Source: Actinomycetes bacterium
GTDB taxonomy: Bacteria > Actinomycetota > Actinomycetes > Actinomycetales > Microbacteriaceae
Assembly: GCA_023451265.1 (NCBI GenBank)
Contig: JAEYAG010000161.1
Coordinates: 1-15,843, forward strand
Length of the DNA stretch: 15,843 nt
Direction: 5' to 3'
Part shown: positions 1-5,817 of the stretch, piece after piece
Position numbering within the stretch: position 1 is the first letter of the stretch
Layout: the number at the start of each line of letters is the position of its first letter
Notes under the pieces: generated by a model
Seen by the model: the letters and a program-made list of their open reading frames with translations, nothing else
Database searches by the model: none
Told to the model about the DNA's origin: nothing
Translations under genes and position numbers: made by a program

Positions 1-1356
1 GCCCTCGGTCGACGCCGCCAGGGCGGTCGCGGCAGCCACGGCCTGCTCGGGACGCCACGCCGGCCGGCCGTCGCGGGTGCGGTGAACGGCAGCGGCCATC
101 GCCGCCCAGGGGTCGAGCGGCGCGACGGGCGCATCGGAGCCGAAGAGCAGGGTGGCGTCGGCGTCCGCGAGCGCCCGCAGCGGGTACGCGATCGCGGTCT
201 GACCCGCCCAGATCGCGTCGGTCATGTCGCGATCGTCGATCGCGTGCTCCGGCTGCACACTCGCGGCGACGCCGAGCCGGGCGAAGCGCGGGATGTCGGC
301 GGCGGCGACCAGTTGCGCGTGCTCGATCGTGCCGGTCGCCCCGGTCAGGGCGAAGGCGTCGAGCGCGTGGGAGTTCGCGACGTCGCCGATCGCGTGCACC
401 GCGCACGACAGTCCACCGCCCGTCGCGCGCGTCATCATCTCGACGAGCGCGTCCGGCGCCACGGTGAGGACGCCGTGGTTGTGCGGATCGCCGGGATACG
501 CGTGCGAGCACGCGGCCGTGCGGGTGCCGAGTGACCCGTCGGTGATCACCTTGAGCGACCCCACGCGCACGAGACCGCGCTCATCGAGCGCATCGCCGGT
601 GCGCATCCCTTCGGCCAGGGCACGGTCGAGCTGCGGCGGGTAGATGCCGAAGCGGATGCGGGTGACGTCGAACCCGGCATCCGTCCGACGCCGCCAGGCC
701 TCGGCGTTCCATGCCATGTCGTAGTCGACGATGCCGACCACTCCGCGGGCGGCGGCGGCCTGCAGCGACGCGGCGACGAACACGTCGCCGACGGCGGGAT
801 CGGCGGCGTTGAGCCGCCGGGAGATCTCGAACGCGGGTTCTTCGCGCAGCACTCCCGACGCGTCGACGGGGAAGCCCTCGCGCCGCAGCGCCGCCGAGTT
901 CAGCCACACGCTGTGCACGTCGGCGTTGATGAGGTAGGTCGGCACCTCGCCCGTCGCGGCGTCGAGGGTGACGAGGTCCATCTCGTCCGGCCACAGCGCG
1001 TCGCGGAACCCGGCACCGACCCGGCGACCATCGGCGAGGACGGGAGCGCGCCCCATGATGGCGGCCGCGGCAGCGGCGGAGGGCGCGCTGTGCAGCGGTT
1101 GGCGCTGCGCCGCGAGCGCCCACTGCACCGTGTGCACGTGATGGTCCCAGAGGCCGGGGATCACCCAGCCGCCGTCGGCGTCGAGCACGTGCCCGCGCCG
1201 CGGCAGCGCACCGGCCGGTGCGATGTCGGCGATCCTGCCGGCGGCCAGGTGCACGTCCACCGGGTCATCGCCGAAAGGATCCAGCCGATCGGCGCCGGTC
1301 AGGCGCGCGTTCGCGATGACGTCGGGCGTCTCGCCGCGCTGTGCCACGTTCGTCAC
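1..1356 (-). CDS. YtcJ-like amidohydrolase (amidohydrolase 3 family), 3' end cut by window
   Basis: A metal-dependent hydrolase of the amidohydrolase superfamily; members hydrolyse amide or related C-N bonds, but the substrate cannot be told from sequence. The frame reads 452 codons from a GTG at 1356 to base 1 with no stop, so the C-terminus lies outside the window. Visible family marks are the HVH metal-binding motif at residues 73-75 after WVIPGLWDH, a DVHSVWLNSAAL stretch, the conserved ITDGSLGTRTAA stretch, HAIGD with H321, IEHAQ with H346, and GSDAP at 406-410 carrying the expected metal ligand D408. The start overlaps the stop of the upstream PaiB-like gene as GTGA (1353-1356), so translation is probably coupled. 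A second GTG at 1347 is an alternative start. The family call is firm, the substrate unknown; the 452 residues seen are most of a family protein of roughly 500-550. Confidence 0.88.
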   Translation of the reverse strand, partial: MTNVAQRGETPDVIANARLTGADRLDPFGDDPVDVHLAAGRIADIAPAGALPRRGHVLDADGGWVIPGLWDHHVHTVQWALAAQRQPLHSAPSAAAAAAIMGRAPVLADGRRVGAGFRDALWPDEMDLVTLDAATGEVPTYLINADVHSVWLNSAALRREGFPVDASGVLREEPAFEISRRLNAADPAVGDVFVAASLQAAAARGVVGIVDYDMAWNAEAWRRRTDAGFDVTRIRFGIYPPQLDRALAEGMRTGDALDERGLVRVGSLKVITDGSLGTRTAACSHAYPGDPHNHGVLTVAPDALVEMMTRATGGGLSCAVHAIGDVANSHALDAFALTGATGTIEHAQLVAAADIPRFARLGVAASVQPEHAIDDRDMTDAIWAGQTAIAYPLRALADADATLLFGSDAPVAPLDPWAAMAAAVHRTRDGRPAWRPEQAVAAATALAASTEG

Positions 1357-2015
1357 GATCGGGATGCCCCGTCGGCACGGGCAGCGCGCATCGCGTCGTG
1401 TGCGCGGCGCATCTCGCCCGGCAGGCGAGGGTCGGCATAGGGGGTCGCCCCGGCGTCGAGCTCGGCGATGATCGTGTCGACGACCTCGTCGGGCTTGTTC
1501 TGGCTGAGCTTGCGCTTGGCGACGACCCGGGTCGGCGTGAGCCGGAACCCGACGGTGCCGCGTTCGAGCCGCCGCACATACTCCTCGTCGTTCGGCGCCT
1601 GCCACATCAGTCGCGGCTGCGGCAGGGCCGACTCGAACCGCGCGACGAGGCGGTCGAGGACCCGCAGGTTCTCCTCGGGCGAGAGGATTTCCGGGATGCC
1701 GCTCAGGTGCACCGACACGAAGTTCCAGGTGGGCACGCTCGGCACATCGCCGTACCAGCCGGGCGAGATGTAGCCGTGCGGACCCTGCACGATGACCAGC
1801 AGCTCCCGCTCCCCCAGCCCGTGGATCGCGTCGTCGGGCTTGCCGACGTGCCCGACGATCGTGAGGTCGTCCCGGTCCTCGTCGAGCAGCACGGCGTAGT
1901 GCGACGCGACGAGACCGTCAGGGGTCCCGCTGACGAGCGTCATCCACGGGTTGTCATCGATGACGCGGCGCAGCTCCTCGGCATCCGTCATCGCGAAACT
2001 GGGGTTCTGTCTCAT
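1353..2015 (-). CDS. PaiB-like FMN-binding protein (FMN-binding negative transcriptional regulator family)
   Basis: A 220-residue protein of the PaiB family (split-barrel, FMN-binding). In Bacillus, PaiB is linked to negative control of protease and sporulation genes; elsewhere the role is unclear, and an oxidoreductase-like FMN function is just as plausible. Family features seen: the N-terminal MRQNPSF and the 'W.TLVSG' strand, ASHYAVLLDED (residues 37-47), GHVGKPDDA (55-63), GPHGYISPGWYG (78-89), VPTWNFVSVHLSG (94-106) and the C-terminal KLSQNKP (169-175). The start at 2015 is chosen over upstream in-frame starts because it gives the family N-terminus and has a GGGAGG ribosome site about 8 nt upstream. 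Only 13 nt separate it from the nei stop, and it overlaps the amidohydrolase start by 4 nt, so it lies mid-operon. No regulator-type helix-turn-helix is visible. Confidence 0.9.
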   Translation of the reverse strand: MRQNPSFAMTDAEELRRVIDDNPWMTLVSGTPDGLVASHYAVLLDEDRDDLTIVGHVGKPDDAIHGLGERELLVIVQGPHGYISPGWYGDVPSVPTWNFVSVHLSGIPEILSPEENLRVLDRLVARFESALPQPRLMWQAPNDEEYVRRLERGTVGFRLTPTRVVAKRKLSQNKPDEVVDTIIAELDAGATPYADPRLPGEMRRAHDAMRAARADGASRS

Positions 2016-2028
2016 CGAACGACCTCCC

Positions 2029-3042
2029 TCACTTCTGGCACGACGGGCACCAGTAGAGCTTGCGGGCGGCCATCTCCTCCAGCACGATCGCCGTGCCGCA
2101 CACCCGGCACGGCAGGCCCGCGCGGTGGTAGACCCAGTGACGGTCGTCGCGGTGCGCCATGGCACGCGCGTACGCCTCGGGGTCGAGGTCGTCCATCGTC
2201 ATCATCTGGCCGGTCTCCACGCCGATCGCGAGAAGCCGCGTCCAGTCGCGCCAGATGTCGCGGACGAGTTGCTCGGGCACGAGTTTGCCGGGTGTGTGCG
2301 GGTCGAGCAGCGCGCGATACAGCAGCTCGGCCCGGTAGACATTGCCGATGCCGCTCACGACGGCCTGATCCATCAGCAGCAGCCCGATCGGTGTGGGCTT
2401 GCGGCGGACGGTGGCCACGAACCGCTCCTCGCCCTCCGCGGGATCATCGACCAGCGGATCGGGTCCGAGCTTCGCGATCGTCGCCTGCACCTCGTCGGGA
2501 CTGTGCAGCTCGCACGCCGTCGGCCCGCGCAGATCGGCCGAGGTCGAGTCCGTCAGGAGCCGCAGGCGCACCTGCCCGACGATCGGCGGCGGCCACTCCG
2601 TCTCGTCGTCGACCTCCAGACCGCGCGTCTGCTCACTCATCCGCACGCGTCCGCGGGCGCGGCGTGGCGCACCGATGGAGCTGAGCGAGTTCTCCCCCGC
2701 CGTGTCGAACACCGGGGTGTCGGATGCGTCGGCGAGATCGGTCCCGCGCTGATTGGTCTGCCCCATCCGCCCGTTGGCCGACGCGATCGTCGGGTCGACG
2801 AGGATCTCGCCGGCGAAGTCCCACGCGCCGTACATGCCGAGGTGCACGCGGAGCCACAGGTCGCCGTCGAACTCGAGGAACATCTGCTTGCCGACGGCGC
2901 GGACGCTCACGGCCCCGCGACCCGAGATGAGCGCGGCGCCCTCGGCGAATCGGCCCTGGGGGCTGGATGCCGCAACCTGCCGGCCGACGTAGTTTCTGTC
3001 GAACTGCCGCGCGATGCGGTGGACGGAATGGCCCTCAGGCAT
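2029..3042 (-). CDS. nei1: Fpg/Nei-family DNA glycosylase/AP lyase (Nei1-like)
   Basis: Base-excision repair enzyme that removes oxidised bases and cleaves the DNA strand at the resulting abasic site. MPEGHSVHR at the N-terminus supplies the catalytic Pro2 (after Met removal) and Glu3. K52 in VGKQMFLEF is the expected beta-hairpin lysine, LLLMDQAVVSGIGNVYRAEL (residues 221-240) is the helix-two-turn-helix region, and the C-terminal zinc finger uses C312, C315, C332 and C335. It resembles M. tuberculosis Nei1 (Rv2464c, from memory) more than Fpg/MutM. At 337 residues it is longer than the usual 260-290: an insert of about 60-70 residues (roughly 78-154), polar and probably disordered, splits the N-terminal barrel between HLGMYG and VGQVRLRLL. 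It lies 15 nt downstream of rpiB and 13 nt upstream of the PaiB-like gene, so it is probably co-transcribed with both. No strong ribosome site is seen at its start. Confidence 0.93.
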   Translation of the reverse strand: MPEGHSVHRIARQFDRNYVGRQVAASSPQGRFAEGAALISGRGAVSVRAVGKQMFLEFDGDLWLRVHLGMYGAWDFAGEILVDPTIASANGRMGQTNQRGTDLADASDTPVFDTAGENSLSSIGAPRRARGRVRMSEQTRGLEVDDETEWPPPIVGQVRLRLLTDSTSADLRGPTACELHSPDEVQATIAKLGPDPLVDDPAEGEERFVATVRRKPTPIGLLLMDQAVVSGIGNVYRAELLYRALLDPHTPGKLVPEQLVRDIWRDWTRLLAIGVETGQMMTMDDLDPEAYARAMAHRDDRHWVYHRAGLPCRVCGTAIVLEEMAARKLYWCPSCQK

Positions 3043-3057
3043 GAGCAGAACGGGTCA

Positions 3058-3618
3058 TCAGCCGGCTTCGGGGTCCATCGCGTCGGCGGACTCGCCGCCG
3101 AGGCTCTGCCCCTGTCCCTCAGCCGGTTTACGGGCGGCGCGGGGGTCGGGCAGCAGAGATCCGTCCGCCTCGAACGCCGCGAGCTGGGCGATGCGGCGCG
3201 CGTGGCGCTCCTCGCCGGAGAAGGGCGTCTGGATGAACCGGTCGATGTACCCGATCGCCTCCGCGACGGTGTGCTGGCGCGCGCCGATGGCGATGACGTT
3301 CGCGTCGTTGTGCTCGCGTGCGAGTTCCGCCGTCGCGATGCTCCAGACGAGCGCCGCGCGCACGCCGCGCACCTTGTTCGCGGCGATCTGCTCGCCGTTG
3401 CCCGAACCGCCGAACACGACGCCGAGGGTGGGGATGCCCGCCTGCTGGTCGCGGACGACGGCCTGCGCGGCGCGGATGCAGAACGCCGGGTAGTCGTCGA
3501 GCGGGTCGTACTCCAGTGGGCCGTGATCGATGACCTCGTGCCCCTGCTCGGCGAGGTGGTGCTGCAGCTGCGTCGAGAACTCGAGCCCCGCGTGATCGGT
3601 CGCGATGTGGATGCGCAT
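3058..3618 (-). CDS. rpiB: Ribose-5-phosphate isomerase B
   Basis: Interconverts ribose-5-phosphate and ribulose-5-phosphate in the non-oxidative pentose phosphate pathway (cytoplasm). MRIHIATDHAGLEF is the classic RpiB N-terminus, and GGSGNGEQIAANKVRGVRAA (residues 70-89) is the active-site and phosphate loop. E76 stands where Escherichia coli RpiB has its catalytic cysteine; this is the actinobacterial Glu type described for M. tuberculosis. REHNDANVIAIGAR follows as expected. The protein has 186 residues; the last 30 or so (PDPRAARKPAEGQ onward) extend beyond the usual 150-160-residue fold and look disordered. The start at 3618 is preferred over in-frame ATGs at 3627 and 3687 because it gives the family N-terminus and is preceded by AGGA, which also forms part of a TAGGAT box. 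First gene of the minus-strand run; divergent from arsR. Confidence 0.95.
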   Translation of the reverse strand: MRIHIATDHAGLEFSTQLQHHLAEQGHEVIDHGPLEYDPLDDYPAFCIRAAQAVVRDQQAGIPTLGVVFGGSGNGEQIAANKVRGVRAALVWSIATAELAREHNDANVIAIGARQHTVAEAIGYIDRFIQTPFSGEERHARRIAQLAAFEADGSLLPDPRAARKPAEGQGQSLGGESADAMDPEAG

Positions 3619-3625
3619 GGCTCCC

Positions 3626-3631
3626 ATCCTA
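3626..3631 (-). promoter_or_regulatory. Candidate -10 box (TAGGAT) for rpiB, near-leaderless
   Basis: On the minus strand TAGGAT is followed by GGGAGCC (7 nt) and the rpiB ATG. This fits the actinobacterial TANNNT -10 with transcription beginning at or next to the start codon. The same bases contain AGGA, which could instead be a ribosome site 8 nt from the ATG. No TTGACA-like -35 is visible. Confidence 0.42.
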
Positions 3632-3661
3632 GGGACGCCGGGCGGGCGCCGGACCTCGCGA

Positions 3662-3667
3662 TATGAT
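3662..3667 (+). promoter_or_regulatory. Candidate -10 box (TATGAT) for arsR-sulP
   Basis: TATGAT differs by one base from the -10 consensus and lies 9 nt before the arsR ATG. Transcription would begin about 3674-3677, giving a leaderless or nearly leaderless mRNA. No convincing -35 and no ribosome-binding site precede the ATG, consistent with leaderless translation. Confidence 0.5.
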
Positions 3668-3678
3668 GGATCCATCAT
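3663..3678. promoter_or_regulatory. 16-bp perfect palindrome, probable ArsR operator
   Basis: ATGATGGATCCATCAT reads identically on both strands. It overlaps the candidate TATGAT box and the first two bases of the arsR start codon. ArsR-family dimers bind inverted repeats overlapping their own promoters, so autoregulation of arsR-sulP is the natural inference. Being only 32 bp from the rpiB-side TAGGAT box, it could also affect rpiB. Confidence 0.6.
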
Positions 3679-4057
3679 GCCATTCACTCACGCGCAACGC
3701 CCGCTCTACGAGGTCAAGGCGAACCTGTTCAAGGGGCTCGCGCACCCGTTCCGCATCCGCCTGCTCGAACTGCTCGCCACCGCCGATGAGCGCAGCGTCG
3801 CCGAGCTCCAGCACGAGACCGGCTTGGAGGCCTCCCACCTGTCGCAGCACCTCTCGGTGCTCCGCCGCCACCGCCTCGTCGACTCCGAGCGCCGTGCCAG
3901 CCACGTCTACTACCGACTCGCCGATCCTCGCGTCGCCGATCTGCTCACGGCCGCCCGTGAGCTGCTGCTGGGCATCCTCGCCGCCGACGGCGAGCTGCTC
4001 ACCGACGCGCGCGCCCTCCCGGCGCTGCCCGATCCTCCCCGGGGTTCGCGCGCGTGA
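3677..4057 (+). CDS. ArsR/SmtB-family winged-helix transcriptional repressor
   Basis: A 126-residue DNA-binding regulator. The winged helix runs about residues 10-82: NLFKGLAHPFRIRLLELLA, then SVAELQHETGLEASHLSQHLSVLRR with the recognition helix about residues 53-64, and the wing ERRASHVYYRLAD. There is no cysteine anywhere, so it lacks the CxC-type metal or thiol sites of ArsR, CadC or BigR-like members; the inducer is unknown. An upstream in-frame start at 3605 would add 24 residues unlike the family and lie inside the rpiB promoter region, so the ATG at 3677 is chosen. Its stop overlaps the sulP GTG as GTGA (4054-4057), implying one mRNA and coupled translation. It most likely represses itself and sulP through the palindrome at its start. 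Confidence 0.92.
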   Translation: MPFTHAQRPLYEVKANLFKGLAHPFRIRLLELLATADERSVAELQHETGLEASHLSQHLSVLRRHRLVDSERRASHVYYRLADPRVADLLTAARELLLGILAADGELLTDARALPALPDPPRGSRA

Positions 4058-5745
4058 CCGCCACCGTTCCGCAGGCGATCAGCGGACCACGCTGGCGCCG
4101 CATCGCGGCATACCTCCGGGACCTCGCCCCGTCGCGCGCCGACTACGCCGGTGCGCGGCGCACGTGGCGGGGCGATCTGCTGGCGGGGCTGACGGTCGGG
4201 ATCGTCGCCCTGCCGCTCGCGCTCGGCTTCGGCGTCAGCTCAGGCGTCGGCGCCGAAGCTGGGCTCGTCACCGCGATCGTCGCGGGCGTGCTGGCCGCCG
4301 TGTTCGGCGGCTCGCCCGTGCAGGTGTCGGGTCCCACCGGGGCGATGGTCGTCGTCCTCGCCCCCATCGTCGCGACCCAGGGGGTCGGATCGGTCGCGGC
4401 GGTCACGCTCCTCGCCGGCGGCATCGTGCTCGTGGCCGGGATGCTGGGGCTCGGCCGCGCCGTGTCGTTCATCCCGTGGCCCGTCATCGAGGGGTTCACC
4501 CTCGGTATCGCCGTCATCATCTTCCTGCAGCAGATCCCGCAGCTGGTCGGTCACGCCGCGACCGGCCACAGCCCGAACGCCCTCATCGCCGCCGTGCAGG
4601 CGCTCGGCGAGGCCGATCCTGTCCTCCTCGCGTGGGGCGCAGGAGCGGCTCTGGTCGTGGCGGCGTGCATGGTGCTGGCGCCACGGCTGCACGCGGCGAT
4701 TCCCGGCTCCTTGGTCGGGATCGTCGTCGTGACGCTCCTCGCGCTCGTCGTGCCGACGCCGCTGCCGCGCATCGGCGCGCTGCCGGCCGGCCTTCCCACC
4801 CCCGACCTTCCCGCCGTCGACCCGGCGGCGCTGTCGGCGCTGATCCTCCCCGCCGTCACCGTCGCCGCCCTCGCCGCGATCGAGTCGCTGCTGTCGGCGC
4901 GGGTCGCCGCGGGCATGGCCGACACCGGCCCCTACGACCCCGACCGCGAACTCGTCGGTCAGGGCATCGCCTCCCTCGGCGCGGCCCTATTCGGGGGCAT
5001 GCCCGCCACCGGCGCGATCGCCCGCACCGCCGTCAACGTACGCTCCGGCGGACGCTCGCGACTCGCCGCCATCGGTCACGCCGTCGTCCTGCTCGTCGTC
5101 GTGCTCGCGGCATCCGGCCCCGTCGCCACCATCCCTCTGGCGGCTCTCGCCGGCGTCCTCATGGTCACCGCCGTGCGGATGGTGCACGCCGGCACGGTCC
5201 GCGCGATCCTGCGCTCGACCCGGTCCGACGCGCTGGCCTTCGTGCTGACGGCGGTGATCACGGTGTCGTTCGACCTCATCGTCGCCGTCGTCATCGGCGT
5301 GATCCTCGCCGGCATCGTCGCGCTGCGGAGCCTGTCCCGCGCTTCGTCCGTGCAGCGTGAGGACATCGGCGGCGACGCGCAATCCGGCGACGAGCGCATC
5401 GCCGTGCTCCGCTTCGACGGGCCGCTCTTCTTCGCGGCCGCGGACCGCGTCTTCGAGGAGGTCAGCGCCCTCGACGACGTATCGGTCGTGGTCCTGCGGA
5501 TGAGTCAGCTCGAACTCGTCGACGCGACGGGGGCGCGGATGCTGGGGGACATCGTCCAGAGCTTGGAGCGGCGCGGCATCACGGTGCTGATCAAGGGCGT
5601 GCAGCCCCGTCACGAGGACCTGTTCCGCTCGGTCGGGGTGCTGGGGTCGCTCCGCCACCACAAGCATCTGTTCACCGACCTGCCCGCGGCGATCGCCCAC
5701 GCCCGCGACCACATCCGACGCGAGCGCGACGCCGCGACGACGTAG
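4054..5745 (+). CDS. SulP-family inorganic anion transporter with C-terminal STAS domain
   Basis: Membrane transporter of the SLC26/SulP family, which moves sulfate, bicarbonate or other anions; the substrate is not readable here. At 563 residues it has normal length. The hydrophobic part (about residues 33-430) begins with the family pattern RGDLLAGLTVGIVALPLALG, followed by GGSPVQVSGPTGAMVVV and VIEGFTLGIAVIIFLQQIPQ, and contains the GGMPATGAIARTAVNVRSGG stretch. A STAS domain occupies about 446-555, with LVDATGARML around D490-G493 at the site corresponding to the SpoIIAA phosphorylation loop. It starts at a GTG overlapping the arsR stop, without a clear ribosome site of its own, so coupling to arsR is likely. 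No carbonic anhydrase domain or neighbour is present to point to bicarbonate. Confidence 0.93.
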   Translation: MTATVPQAISGPRWRRIAAYLRDLAPSRADYAGARRTWRGDLLAGLTVGIVALPLALGFGVSSGVGAEAGLVTAIVAGVLAAVFGGSPVQVSGPTGAMVVVLAPIVATQGVGSVAAVTLLAGGIVLVAGMLGLGRAVSFIPWPVIEGFTLGIAVIIFLQQIPQLVGHAATGHSPNALIAAVQALGEADPVLLAWGAGAALVVAACMVLAPRLHAAIPGSLVGIVVVTLLALVVPTPLPRIGALPAGLPTPDLPAVDPAALSALILPAVTVAALAAIESLLSARVAAGMADTGPYDPDRELVGQGIASLGAALFGGMPATGAIARTAVNVRSGGRSRLAAIGHAVVLLVVVLAASGPVATIPLAALAGVLMVTAVRMVHAGTVRAILRSTRSDALAFVLTAVITVSFDLIVAVVIGVILAGIVALRSLSRASSVQREDIGGDAQSGDERIAVLRFDGPLFFAAADRVFEEVSALDDVSVVVLRMSQLELVDATGARMLGDIVQSLERRGITVLIKGVQPRHEDLFRSVGVLGSLRHHKHLFTDLPAAIAHARDHIRRERDAATT

Positions 5746-5748
5746 GCT
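5743..5748 (+). promoter_or_regulatory. Candidate -10 box (TAGGCT) for pepN, overlapping the sulP stop
   Basis: TAGGCT begins with the sulP TAG stop codon. As a TANNNT -10 it would place transcription start near 5755, giving a leader of about 63 nt before the pepN start. No -35 element is recognisable. The rest of 5746-5817 holds only the GGGAG ribosome site at 5806-5810. Confidence 0.35.
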
Positions 5749-5817
5749 TGACCAGTTGCCGTCGACGCCAGCAGCGTCGCCTTGCGGCATCCACCCCTCA
5801 CCCACGGGAGCATGGCT

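Noticed and set aside
1353..2165. PaiB-like protein starting at 2165
   Set aside because: The extra 50 residues overlap the nei 3' end (zinc-finger region) and are Arg/Ala-rich; the 2015 start has a ribosome site and the family N-terminus.
1951..3666. Plus-strand open frame of 571 codons opposite the PaiB, nei and rpiB genes
   Set aside because: Antisense to three genes with full family motifs; no domain seen in the translation.
3663..5360. Plus-strand open frame of 565 codons across arsR and sulP in another frame
   Set aside because: Arg/Pro-rich out-of-frame reading of two coupled, clearly recognisable genes.
5782..5817. Longer pepN starts at ATG 5782 or ATG 5812
   Set aside because: The first adds residues unlike the family and the second lies 1 nt from GGGAG; GTG 5818 has 7-nt spacing and gives the family N-terminus MPGENLTR.
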